Below the pieces are notes generated by a model that saw only the letters and a program-made list of their open reading frames with translations, was not told where the DNA came from and searched no databases. Below are positions 54,643 through 64,000 of a stretch of 64,000 nucleotides of DNA, in pieces (the first letter of the stretch is position 1; every line of letters starts with the position of its first letter). Source of the stretch: Leucosporidium creatinivorum (taxonomy: Eukaryota; Basidiomycota; Microbotryomycetes; Leucosporidiales; Leucosporidiaceae); contig BCKL01000019.1 of assembly GCA_001600635.1 (NCBI GenBank), forward strand, positions 440,990-504,989, in the 5' to 3' direction. Made by a program: the position numbers and the translations under genes.

Positions 54643-55446
54643 GCTCCCGCGCTGGGAGCGGGAGCGTAAGAGGGAAGGAGCCGACGACGTGGTGGGCGAA
54701 TGTAAAGGGCTCGTCGAGGAAGAGTATTCTCCTAATGTAGGAGGATACGCGCTACGGCTGCTCGGCGAAGAAGAGAGGAAAGGAGAGGGAAAGGGAGAAG
54801 CTGCCTTCGACGTGGTGGTCCGGCGCAGAGAGCTCGAACCGTGTAGAGGTCGAGCTGTAGGAAGGTAGGCGAGAGATGAAAGCGCTACAGATTTAAAGCT
54901 CTGTAGGAGTCGTGTCGCAAGGCGAGCAAAAAGAGAACGAGGAAAGAGTGAAAGAGCAAGCTGGATTTCGACGCGCTCGCTAAGGTTTCGCAGCGGGCCA
55001 AGTTGCAAATCGCCAGGCGCCGAGTTGCAGGTCATATCTCGGCAACGGTTCAGCTCGATTCTATTGGACTACAACGTGCATTTCTTTCACCATTCGCACC
55101 TTTTTTCCTCCTCTCCAGCCTCCCGCCTCGCCATTGCGAAGCGATCAGAGTCCGGGGAAGGCGACTAGTAGGACGATACAGCTCTGGCAGGTGTGCAATG
55201 GTGCCAAAACAGACTGCCGTGACGAAGATCGCTCCCATTCGCGAGAGTACTGGCCTCGCCAGGCGAATTAAGCCTCTCGGCGATCTCGGCGCTGGCTTCT
55301 CTCAGCTCTTCTCGCCTCTTTACTTTCGATACGATGGCGCAAGCGACTGCCGACCAAATAGAACGTATAATGACAACATGCCCACAATACTACTGACCCA
55401 TGAATCATACCCATGCCTTCTCCCTCACCCGCAGCGCACCTCCTCC
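54643..55446. other. Intergenic region
   Basis: About 800 bp. 54643-54850 stays open in frame with the GDP-mannose transporter (Ser-rich, RTTTSKAASPFPSPFLSS) and may be its true N-terminus or leader. The rest shows no gene. Confidence 0.45.
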
Positions 55447-57419
55447 TCACCTCCTCAACCCCTCCCTCAGCACGGCGCCCCTCATCTTCGCTCTCAAAAA
55501 CTCCAACCTCTTCTCGTACTTCTCCTCTGTCGTCCTTCTCCTGCGGGAGATCTCGCTGATCTCGGAACGGAGGGATTGGGTTGCTTCGGAGTGTTGGTGT
55601 TGGAGGAAAGAAGGGAGGGGGGCTGAGGGGGAGAGGAGGAAGGAGGGGAGGGTGGAGGGTGATGATGAGGAAGTGGGGGTGAGGGTTGCGGTCGAAGCTC
55701 GGCGGGATTTGGAGGGCGAGAGGAGGGAGAAAGAGGACGACCGCCTCAGCCCCTTCTGAGTCCTCTCCTTCTCCTCTACCTCCCTGCTCTCCCTGTCCCT
55801 CCTCTCCCTCTCCTCTTCTCTCACCCTCCTAACCACTCCCTCCCCAACTTTCCCCTCCCAAACCCCCACAGACCCCTCCTCCAGCCCCCTCCAAATCTCC
55901 TCCATCCTCCTCCACTCGCCCTCAATCTCCTCGATCTCCTGCCGCAACTCTTTGGAAGTAGGCTCCTTGGCGACTGAGGCGAAGAGGAATGGATCTGTGG
56001 AGGAGGGGATGGGGGGGAGGAGAGAGGAGGAGGGGGCGTGCGAGATGGAAGATGACGAGGAGGGGAAGAGGGAGCGGGAGGAGGTCGAGTGGACCGTACT
56101 TCCTCCTCCTGCGCGGGCGGCCTTGGAGGGCGAGTACGAATAGGCAGACCTCGTAGTTCCCCCTCCTCCATCGCTCCCCGCCGAAAAGAGCGACTCCGTC
56201 CCCGCTCGGCCACCACCAGAGCCCTGCGAGCTCCCCGTCCCACATCGCCCTCCCCCTCCCTCGGATGGAGGCGACAGCGCCACGCTCGCCAGCGCGGGAT
56301 GATGCCGCACCGACCTTGTCCGGATGGGCGCCGAAGACGAGGGCGAGAGGGTAGCCAAGGAAGGCGGTGACTCGGGGACGTTGCTCAATACCCTCGACCT
56401 CGCTGTGCCGCCTCCTCCGACCCGCCCACTCCGACCTGACAGCACGCTAGCGACATCACTTCGGTCGCCGCCGCCGTTGCCCGACGTGGTTTCGGGGACG
56501 AGGTCCCAGTCGTCTTGTAGGGAGGTGGAGGGGCCGGTCTTGCCGTTGGAAATGGAGGTGCTGCCTCGGCGAAAGAGGTTCGTGACGGAGGGTCGGCGGG
56601 AAGCGGTGGAGGAGAGGAGGGAAGAAGGCCGATGGGATTGAGGAGGGGAGGACGGTGGGGTGTTGGAGAGCGATGGCGCTCGGAGGGCTGTTCGATAGCA
56701 CATCAGTCAACGATCAGCATCGTGTTACAAATGGGCAAGGCCGACTTACTGCTCGTGCTCGCCCCATAGCTCCCTCCGCCGAGTCTCGGCACCCCCTCCT
56801 TGCCCTCCCCCAAGAGCCTCTTATTCTCCAAATCATCCCCACCGCCCACTCCCATAGCATACGTCTCAAACAACTTCGTCCTCAACATCCTGTACTCCTC
56901 CTCATCGAGCAAGCCATCGGCATTGGCGATAGACAGCTCTTGTAGCCGGGTTGCGAGGGATTTGGTCGGTGTGGAGGTGCTCGTGGGAGAGGAAACGGGA
57001 GGCGGTAATGGTGGTGGTGGAGAATGTGATCTTGGTGGTCCCGCCGAGCGAGAAGGGGCCGAGGCGGCATACGTCGTTGAAGGCCGCCGCCGATCTTGCT
57101 CTTCTGCAGCAACAGGTTCGGCGTGGGCCTTGCTCTTCAAACCGAAAAAGCTTCGTCTTGTAGCTGAGCTCTTGAGCGACGCCGAAGATGGCTGAGGCCT
57201 TAGCGACGACGAAGGCGCGGGCTGAATCCCTTGTTGAGCGACTTGCGATGCTGTTCGAGCGCTGCTTCGTGGGGCTGTATTCCTGGTAGTAGCTGGTAAT
57301 GTTGCACTGCTGCCGCTGCTGCTGGACTTGGCCGAATCCGAGATGAAGCGCTCCTTTGAAGGGCGGTTGCTGCTGCTGTCGGGAGCAGCTGAGGGTGTGC
57401 GGCGGAAGAAGGAGAGCAT
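55447..57419 (-). CDS. Serine-rich coiled-coil protein of unknown function
   Basis: Two exons, about 635 residues. The first exon (MLSFFRRTPSAAPDSSSNRP) is Ser/Pro/Arg-rich and carries one ordered block, LATRLQELSIANADGLLDEE then EYRMLRTKLFETYA, which resembles a short helical hairpin and is probably the conserved core. After an intron at about 56690-56750 comes a long low-complexity region rich in Ser, Gly and Pro, then a charged helical segment (LRQEIEEIEGEWRRMEEIWR and following) predicted to form coiled coil, another Ser-rich linker, and a C-terminal coiled coil (LRSEISEISRRRRTTEEKYE then KRLEFLRAKM). No enzymatic domain, signal peptide or TM segment. Possibly a cytoskeletal or trafficking scaffold; function unassigned. 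Confidence 0.75.
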
Positions 57420-58104
57420 AACCTGCTACAGGCTACCCGTGTAGCTCGGTACACGTCGCAGTGCCCGAAGTGACGAGCTAGCGGCCTGAGAGCGGCGGCG
57501 GCGGAGGCGACGAGCGAGACGAGTTGAGGGTCAAAGGGAGAGAAGCGAAAGAGGCGCCGGCGGGCAAGTCTCTTGGCTTTCGACGTCTTCACGCTGGTTT
57601 CGGATCTGCTCTCAAAGGACTACAAAAGTGCTCCGCGCTCGCTGGAGACTGCTACTCGCCTCGCTCGCGCTTCTGCACCGTTCTTCTCGCGCCAGGTGAG
57701 TCGCGCTTATTCTTCTGATCCCGCCTCGCTCGGGATGCAAGCATCGTGGGAAGGGCAGCAGACGGGGAAGACTTCACCTCTTTGTGTGCTCGGTAAATGC
57801 ACGTCTGCAAGGGGGAAGCCGTGCAGAGCGAAGCGAGAAGGACGAGCTGGGCTTTAGCCTGAGCTGCACGCCGATGGGGTGGGCTACCACAAGGGACATA
57901 GTACGCGGAGGTAGAGCTCTTTAATGACTATATCTTCTCTGATCGGCGCTCCCAGAGACGCCGTCGCTGCCCCTCGAGCTCAATCGCCGAGCCACCCTCG
58001 CCGAGCAGCTCCCTCATCGCCGAGGTGGGTGTTCCGCCCTCTGCAGGTCGCCGTCTGATGTAAAACTGAGCCCTATCCTCGCCATTTGCCACAGACTCCC
58101 CTGC
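57420..58104. other. Divergent intergenic region with a porin-like exon fragment
   Basis: 685 bp between the coiled-coil gene (minus) and the F-box-like gene (plus). 57580-57695 on the plus strand holds a coding-like segment ending at a canonical CAG|GTGAGT donor; it is described as a separate feature. Otherwise promoter sequence. Confidence 0.45.
57580..57695 (+). other. Orphan exon-like segment resembling a VDAC/porin N-terminus
   Basis: The open frame reads VFTLVSDLLSKDYKSAPRSL then ETATRLARASAPFFSRQ and stops at a CAG|GTGAGT donor. The block SDLLSKDY followed by SLE-x-T recalls the N-terminal SDLLSKDYP...SLEVKT region of mitochondrial porin. No ATG, upstream exon or downstream porin exon was found, so this may be an exon remnant or coincidence. 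Confidence 0.25.
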
Positions 58105-59349
58105 ATGGCCATCATGCACCTCCGCTCGGCCGGCCCTCCTCCTCCTTCTCTTACTTCGGCAATTCTTCCTGCTCTCATCACTCCTCCAACGGTCACATCC
58201 CCTCCTCGCCTACCTCTCGAGCTCCTCGCCCTCGTTGTTCAGGAAGCCATCAACACCTTCGTCGGCGAGGGAGGCACCACGGCGGCCGCCGAGCTCTGTC
58301 TTATCTCCAAACCACTCCTCCCCTTCGCTCAAGCGGCGCTCTACCACACCATCTACTTCTCCGAACCGGGAGGAAGCTGGGGAAACGTCTTGGCGCGCTA
58401 CCCGTCAGGCGACCGCCTCCTTCGCACCATAGAGCAAGCGCCCCATCTCGCTCGCAGAATAGTCCGGGTCGGGCTCTCAGACGACCGTTTCTCGGCAAGC
58501 TTGGCCACTGATGAGTACATCGGACGAGCGGTCTTCCTCTGCCCCAACTTGCAGGGGTTGCTAGCCTCAGGCTACCGCGGATGGCCCATTCCGCTAGAGT
58601 CGATCCTCGACCTCGTTCAACACTTCACCTGCCTACGTATAGGCTCGCTGGACAGTACTCACGTCCACGGCCGCGAGGTCCTGTCATTTTCGAACATGCA
58701 GGACCTCGTCGAGCCTCAGATCCTCGATTCTCGGCTCGAGGAGCCCCTGCCTCCTCCTCCTTCATGCCAACTCGAGCAACTCGCGCTCGAGTATATAGAG
58801 CTCTACGGAACTGGACTCAGCCTTCAGCAAACTTTGGACTACCTCCTCATCAACTCGGCTACCTCCCTCCACCGTCTCGTCCTCCCTGGCCACCTTCCTC
58901 TCCCCAGCTTCGCTCGGTTCACCTCCCTCGCCTCCCTCGAGCTACTCGTCGGCGCATGGGAAAGAGGACCAAGACATCAACAGCGTCCTATCCCTCCGCC
59001 AACTCTGGCAATGCTCGACTCCATCACAGCGGCATGCTCCTCCTGCCCTCACCTCCGAAGCCTCCGACTCTCTTCGGGATTCCACCATCACAAGCTGTCA
59101 ACTCTCATAGAGGAAACGGGCTTCCTCGCTCGACTGCCATCGACCCTACAAACCCTCGGCCTCTCCCTCCTCCCGATGTCTCTCGCCGCTCTCCTCGCCC
59201 TTCTCGCCGAGGATGTCTCCCCTTCCCTTCGTCGACTTGACGTGCACCGCCTCGAGGACCCTGAGGAGCAGGAGAAGCTGCAACGGGAATGCTGGGCGCG
59301 AGGTGCAGATGTGTATAGCTCGAGGAAGACGGTGAAGAGCAGGAGGTGA
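58105..59349 (+). CDS. F-box-like / leucine-rich protein, intact copy
   Basis: A single-exon gene for 414 residues, unusual in this intron-rich window. The N-terminal third has PPRLPLELLALVVQEAINTF and AAAELCLISKPLLPFAQAAL, the 'LPxELL...C.V...' layout of degenerate fungal F-box motifs that bind Skp1. The rest is leucine-rich with irregular LRR-like strands (NLQGLLASGYRGWPIPLESI, CQLEQLALEYIELYGTGLSL, SLHRLVLPGHLPLPSFARFT, HLRSLRLSSGFHHHKLSTLI, LQTLGLSLLPMSLAALLALL), a likely substrate-recognition surface. Basic C-terminus KTVKSRR. The F-box assignment is by layout only. It is an inverted paralogue of the frameshifted copy at 45.85-47.09 kb; similarity continues about 200 bp past the stop codon. 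Confidence 0.75.
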   Translation: MAIMHLRSAGPPPPSLTSAILPALITPPTVTSPPRLPLELLALVVQEAINTFVGEGGTTAAAELCLISKPLLPFAQAALYHTIYFSEPGGSWGNVLARYPSGDRLLRTIEQAPHLARRIVRVGLSDDRFSASLATDEYIGRAVFLCPNLQGLLASGYRGWPIPLESILDLVQHFTCLRIGSLDSTHVHGREVLSFSNMQDLVEPQILDSRLEEPLPPPPSCQLEQLALEYIELYGTGLSLQQTLDYLLINSATSLHRLVLPGHLPLPSFARFTSLASLELLVGAWERGPRHQQRPIPPPTLAMLDSITAACSSCPHLRSLRLSSGFHHHKLSTLIEETGFLARLPSTLQTLGLSLLPMSLAALLALLAEDVSPSLRRLDVHRLEDPEEQEKLQRECWARGADVYSSRKTVKSRR

Positions 59350-59888
59350 TTCTTGTCAGGTTTCGGCGTTGGGACGGGGAGGGCGAGAAAGTGCGCTGAG
59401 GAGGCGGCACAGGCTTAGCGGTGAAGGCGATAGTGGGTAATCAATGATTCATCGACATTCACCAGCAACTCGACCGGTAGCTGGCACAGCGGAGAGCGAG
59501 CAAGAGAGCTTTCGTGGGAGCTCGGCGATGATCTCGGCGCTCGAATTGCGAGCCAGGGAAGCTTGAAGTCTTGCGAGACCACTGCAGGTACTCAGCCTGT
59601 TGTTTAAGCTACTTCTGTAGCCCTCCTCTACGGCTCGGCTTGCACCTGACTGCATGCTCGTCCGCCCGACCCAAGCCTCGATTTCGCACTTCTTTCCATC
59701 TCCCCCGTCCCGCCAAACGGCACACACCTCGCTGACCAGCTCCCCTATTCTGAATGTACAACATGATGCTCTTTAGCTCCGTCGCGGGGCCTCTCGACAG
59801 ATCAGCGCGCCCTCGACTCGGTCCGCATTGTCGTTGACGAAGTTAATGCAGCCTTCTATACGGTACAACAGATCCCTCGTTCCTCTCA
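59350..59888. other. Convergent 3' region, partly duplicated
   Basis: 539 bp between the F-box-like stop and the fucosyltransferase-like stop. 59390-59550 is an inverted homologue of 45640-45800. Confidence 0.6.
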
Positions 59889-61263
59889 CTACCATCCCAA
59901 GATCCGATTAAGCGCATCCAAAGACTGAGGCCGATATTCGGGGATGAGGATGGCTTCTCGTACTGTTCGAAGTCGGCAGGTCAGCTCTTGCCTCGCCCAA
60001 AGAGAGAAGAGAGCAGAGCGCACCTGTATCCTTATACTTGATATCATCCCCACCCTCCACGATCGTCAGCCCCTTGGGCGCAAGAAGATGAGCCGTAGCG
60101 CCGTACGAACTCGCGCCGAGCAGGAGAAGGTCGTTATCTGCGAGAGTCTTGAGGTCCGCCACCGAATCCCCGGTATCGACCAGCTCATAATCCCCAAAAT
60201 TGAGGTGATCCAACACACTCTGCTCATGATTCTCCATCACCACCTTGATCTCCAACCCTCCAGCGCCGAACCGCTCCCGGGCGTCGCGGACGATATTGTT
60301 GATGTGCACGATGTCCATCGAGCCACGGAAGGTCATCCCGCCTTCTGGGTTGGCCGTATCCCCCCATCGGATGTGGATCCCGATGGAAAGCATCTTACTC
60401 CTCCCAAGTCGGCGCTCCTCGATCCCGCCGAGCCGCTCCCGAACGAAAGGCCGAATGCAGCCGTTGAAGCCCTCGTACAGCTCGTCGGGGATGTCGTCGA
60501 TGATGATATGGCATGGCGCCAACCTCCTCCTCAGCGTGATGACCTCGGCGGGATCCCTGCTGCCGACTCTTGAGCAAGCGAGCTGCATGAGCGCCGTTCG
60601 TTGATCCCAGGGGAGGTAGTGACCCAGGACGCAGGTCTTTCCGAGGGGGAGGGAGGAGGAGAAGTAGTATGCGTTGAAGAGGCGGGAGGTCGAGTAATGA
60701 TGTTCAGATTCCGCTTCGCCGAGGATGAAGGTGGAGTTGGTGACGACTTCAGCTAGGATGATGGAGCCTGTTGGAGTGCTGGGGGTCAGTAATTGAACGG
60801 TGAAGAGTGCGAGAAAGCAGCAGACGAACCCTTCAATCGCTGCAGCACGCTCCCCAGCCCTTCGTCGTTCGTCGACGGCCGAATGAGGATCCTCGGCACC
60901 ACGGGCGGCGCGTCGTTTGATTTACTATAGATATCGAAAGTTCTGTTAGCTTTCCTCTCGATCCAAAGCGCTACAAACCCGGACTCACCTCCCCTTCCTC
61001 CTCAATCCGCTTGGCAGCGCGCCCGTCACTCCCCCTACTACTCCCGCCAGCGCTACCAGCACAATCAACGCCAGTACAGCACCAAACATCCTCCCCAGCC
61101 CCATGCCCGTACATCCTTCCAACCGCCGTCGCCAGCCTGCTGTTGCTCGAGGCGAGGCGCGTTCCCAGCCGTTTGGATCTGGAGAGCCGTGTTCTTGGTC
61201 GAGCAGGTTGTCCAGCTCGGCTTCGTCGTTAGGGCGATTGGGGTCAGGAGAGTCCTTGAACAT
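59889..61263 (-). CDS. Fucosyltransferase-like type II membrane glycosyltransferase
   Basis: About 400 residues in several exons. An acidic N-terminus (MFKDSPDPNRPNDEAELDNL) and a basic stretch precede one transmembrane helix (FGAVLALIVLVALAGVVGGV), giving a Golgi type II topology. The luminal domain contains SSLPLGKTCVLGHYLPWDQR, a central SIGIHIRWGDTANPEGG whose H-x-R-x-G-D core is the donor-binding signature of alpha-1,2/1,6 and O-fucosyltransferase-like GT-B enzymes, and the C-terminal LADNDLLLLGASSYGATAHL with APKGLTIVEGG, the expected acceptor/donor loop with SSxG. The last exon reads REAILIPEYRPQSLDALNRI to TAG 59889-59891. The donor sugar is not proven. Start: ATG in GGCCATGTTC context; an in-frame upstream ATG at 61419 is less likely because it lacks a clear role before the anchor. 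Confidence 0.7.
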
Positions 61264-61799
61264 GGCCGGCGGACGGGCGGGGGCGCGAGGCGGAGAGAAG
61301 AGAAGCGAGAACGAGGAGGAGGGAGAAAGAGCGAGAGGGACGCGCTTGGAGTTCGAGAGTTGGAGGTCGAGAGGGGTGGGGCTTCCCTGCAGCGCTGTAG
61401 GTGAAGCAGATGAAATCACAGTATCTGAAAAGTGCTGCTCTGCAGCTCTCCAGCAAGCTCGGTCGATTTCGAGAGCCCGACCCGAGCGCTCGGCGCAAGA
61501 GGAGCGTGCGAAGCTTGCTTCCTTGCTTTCCCTGCTCTCGCGCTCTTTGATGCACTACTCCGAAGGTCCATTACTCCCACCTGTAAGCTTGTAATTCGTG
61601 CTGCTCCTTGCTCACGCCCACCTCGCCCTCAACTCCTGCTCCGAGACCCCTTGAAACCGAGCCTGACGAGCCGAGAGGGAGGGGATGTGCTTGTGGTCGA
61701 GGCTGTGCTGTAGGCGAGGGATAGAGATCAGAGGCGTTCCATGTGGGCTATCAACTGACAAGAGCGCACCAGTGTGGAAGCTGAAGCTGAAGCTGCTGG
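61264..61799. other. Intergenic region
   Basis: 536 bp: promoter of the fucosyltransferase-like gene and 3' UTR of the two-repeat protein gene. A short CTGAAG triplication lies at 61780-61797. No gene seen. Confidence 0.5.
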
Positions 61800-63598
61800 C
61801 TATCCGGCGAGGCGAGCTCGGCGCTGAGCAGCAGCGACGGTTTCCACGCGCTGCATGATGATGAAGGGTGCGAAGACGAGTCAGCGCGCTTCATAGAGCA
61901 CAATGAGTGGATGGCCTAGCTACCTTGTAGTAAGCTACAGCAGACAGCACGCCAGCGGCTCGGCGAAGAGGATCGAGGGTCTTCCAGTCACGAGCGCAGA
62001 CGTATGTCTTGAGGTCGGGGAGGGATATGGCAGGGGGAACGTGGCTCTTGATTGATGAAACAGAGCATGAAGGAAAGAGGTGGACTCGGGGGAGCAGTCA
62101 GTCAACCGAGCGAGCAACTCAGAAGCGAGCCAAAGACTCGACCACGGGGCTATGGCGTCCGACCGCTTGGGAGAAAGAGAGTAGGGACGCACCATCTTCT
62201 TGGCCATAGTAATCACATAGCTGTGAAGCATCTTGTCCACGTCTTGATTCAACATGAGCTGCGAGGAGACGTTTTTCGGTGTTAGGTCCGCCGCCCTCCC
62301 GTCAATTGAAGGCTACTTACAGAGCAGAAAGGTCGCAGGGGGTGTGTATCACCCCGAAACACAAACGTCTGCAGATACTCTAGAGCTGTTTCCACGTCAG
62401 AGGGTAGTCCTGNAACGAGCCGAGCTTTTTGATCCAGCGACAGCAGCAACGCGTGTTTGGCGAGTTTGCTCATGTGCACCGCACTCTGTCGACTCCCTCC
62501 CCACTCCATCAGCAGGGGAAGAGGTGATGAGAGTAAGAGGTTGCAGAGCAACTCTCGGGTTGCAAAGGCTGCTTCCCATTCCTCCGCCGAGGACTCGGAG
62601 TGGAGAGGAGGGAGGACCGAGTCGGCGTGACGGTCAGCCCGGGCCGTGTGGAGAGGACTCTGTAGTAGTGTTGCATATGGCAAGTCAGTATCATCAACAG
62701 CAGCAGCTCCAAACCACTCAAAAGCACTTACCGGCTCCCTTGCAAGCAAAAGGGCAGAGGCTGAACGGCCATGCAGTTGCTGCAAGTTACCAAGACACGT
62801 TAGTCAAACTCGGAAGCAGGAGAGCACTCAGCCGCACCTGAGAGTATTCTATGGCAGCCAACCNGCCAACAGCGCGGCGAAGAGGATCCAGGTGCACCCA
62901 ATTTCGCGCGCAGAGGTAGACGGTCTGGTCCGCTTCTTCGGGGTTCCGAGCAGCATTCACCTGTGTGCATCAGAGTAGATGGGATAGGAGAAGGTCAGCA
63001 TGAAGGGTGTGGAAGAAGGTGACGGTTGCTCGGCGTTGAGCTCCGCAACGAAACGCCCCTCCGTTGACTGCAGATAAAGGCGGCTCACCATGTCAGACTC
63101 AACAAGAGTGATATAGTGCTCAAACATCTCGTTGATATCTGTACGGTCCATGAGCTACGCGCAGGAATCGGTAAGCCGCTCACTGCCAGCTCTCGACCCG
63201 TCCCCATCGCTCGGTCACACTCCAACCACTCAACTTACCAGGCAGAATCGCCTGCGCGGAGTTGCTTCTCCCGTAAGCGTGCGCAAGCACTGTTTACGGG
63301 TGCCGGTTCCGATAGGGCGCCCCTCCGCGTTTAGCATCCTTTCCTGCCCCTCCCCCTGCGCCAGCACCGTCTCGACCACCCTTAGCATATCCTGCTTGAG
63401 AGCGTCGGTACCCGTGTACTTCATAGGAGCTGGAAAAACATCCTGCTTCAGCAAAGCGCAGATCCGTCTTCGAACGGAGAATGCTTCGGCCCAAACTTCG
63501 GCCGGGGCGTCGGCGTGGAGAGGAGGGAGGACCGAGTCGATGGGAATCTTGGACCACGCGATGTCGCAAGGCGTTGGTACGAGAAAGGCGTCCTGCAT
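61800..63598 (-). CDS. Unrecognised protein made of two tandem ~200-residue repeats
   Basis: I read one multi-exon gene with two homologous units. Unit A: IDSVLPPLHADAPAEVWAEA, RRRICALLKQ, LMDRTDINEMFEHYITLVES, VYLCARNWVHLDPLRRAVG. Unit B: ADSVLPPLHSESSAEEWEAA, RELLCNLLLS, LMLNQDVDKMLHSYVITMAK, TYVCARDWKTLDPLRRAAGV. Introns fall at equivalent positions in both units (before LMD/LML and after the next ~20 residues). A linker exon (QLHGRSASALLLAREP) with canonical splice sites joins the units, arguing for one gene of about 480 residues rather than two. The units look helical; no signal peptide, TM or known motif was recognised. One ambiguous base lies in each unit (62413, 62864). The last exon reads RVETVAAAQRRARLAG to TAG 61800-61802; start at 63598 (MQDAFLVPTPCDIAW). 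Confidence 0.68.
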
Positions 63599-64000
63599 CT
63601 GAATGAGTGCGGTACAAGAGGCTTCGAACGAAAAATGGGAAGAAAAGAGGCGAAGCGAAGGATTGGAGATTTGAGGGGGAACCGCGGAGCGGTGCAGTAT
63701 ACGGACGTGGGTTCTGCACAGCCCAAGCCGAGCAATCCGAGCAAACCGAGACGAACAGCGAGCAGAAAGCCATCAGAAGCAGAGAGAGGACCGAGCTGAG
63801 CGGGAGAAAGCAGAAGGCCGAATCGAGCGAGCTCATCTCTCTGGCTCCTCCCACTTCTCGCTCGGCTTCTCGACTCTTCGCTCGGCGCTGGTTCGCTACA
63901 GGATCCAGCTCAGCTTCGACTACAGCTCTTGATCGGCCTACATCCGCACCTATCGCTCATCAAGCGACATCGCGCAGGACGCTTCATCTCTCACTCTCGT
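63599..64000. other. Upstream region of the two-repeat gene
   Basis: About 400 bp to the window edge. Short open frames cross it, but no domain, splice pattern or repeat is recognised. Confidence 0.45.

Noticed and set aside
55600-56700. Large plus-strand frames antisense to the coiled-coil gene
   Set aside because: They are shadows caused by GGA/TCC-rich low-complexity coding sequence on the minus strand.
59449-59727. Minus-strand frame shared with the inverted duplicate flank at 45.6-45.8 kb
   Set aside because: The frames agree only over a short part of the duplicated DNA and then diverge, so the similarity comes from the duplication and not from selection on a protein.
1-64000. LTR or LINE retroelements, CRISPR arrays, rRNA
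   Set aside because: No reverse transcriptase, integrase or capsid-like frames, terminal repeats, regularly spaced repeats or rRNA-like sequence were recognised by eye.

Overview
The window reads as nuclear DNA of a basidiomycete, most likely a red-yeast-type member of Pucciniomycotina (Microbotryomycetes). The evidence is high GC, very intron-dense genes with short introns (mostly 50-80 nt), a nearly invariant GCTGAC/GCTAAC branch site a few bases before the 3' AG, a Clp1-like developmental gene, and families typical of basidiomycete yeasts (GT90/CAP10-like, GDP-mannose transporter, Zn2Cys6 regulators). The placement below phylum level is inference. Two ambiguous bases (62413, 62864) mark it as a draft assembly. 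No rRNA, tRNA, CRISPR or reverse-transcribing element was recognised.

Layout. 1-5.3 kb: the 5' exon of a GT90-like glycosyltransferase, a ten-exon fatty acid elongase, and a divergently transcribed fatty acid hydroxylase/sterol desaturase family gene. 6-14.4 kb: an alpha/beta hydrolase divergent from a DHA1-type MFS transporter, then a Mup1-like amino acid permease. 15.4-20.1 kb: tubulin cofactor D. 20.1-21.7 kb: a small mitochondrial membrane protein gene with a decayed partial copy of its 5' end next to it. 22.2-26.2 kb: a patatin-like lipase (DUF3376 type) convergent with a Clp1-like gene. 27.8-31.1 kb: a Kelch protein and a gene descended from a pogo/Fot1-type transposase whose catalytic acidic residues look lost. 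31.4-40.4 kb: a Zn2Cys6 regulator with an in-frame TGA exactly at its fifth zinc-ligand cysteine, an SDR oxidoreductase, a C2H2 regulator and an alpha-arrestin.

40.6-49.9 kb: a tandem pair of related Zn2Cys6 regulators, a frameshifted F-box-like gene, and a third Zn2Cys6 regulator. 50.2-57.4 kb: an SGNH/PC-esterase-like membrane protein, a Vrg4/Gmt1-type GDP-mannose transporter and a serine-rich coiled-coil protein. 58.1-64 kb: an intact inverted paralogue of the F-box-like gene, a fucosyltransferase-like type II membrane protein, and an unrecognised protein built of two tandem repeats of about 200 residues.

Themes. Several genes touch lipids (elongase, hydroxylase, patatin, alpha/beta hydrolase). 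Four concern secretory-pathway glycans or their esters (GT90, GDP-mannose transporter, SGNH-like, fucosyltransferase-like). Five are DNA-binding regulators. Nothing indicates a single biosynthetic cluster. The more unusual observations are the 7-nt and 10-nt microexons in the elongase gene, the nonsense codon at a zinc ligand, the transposase-derived gene, the two-repeat family, and two local duplications with decayed copies.
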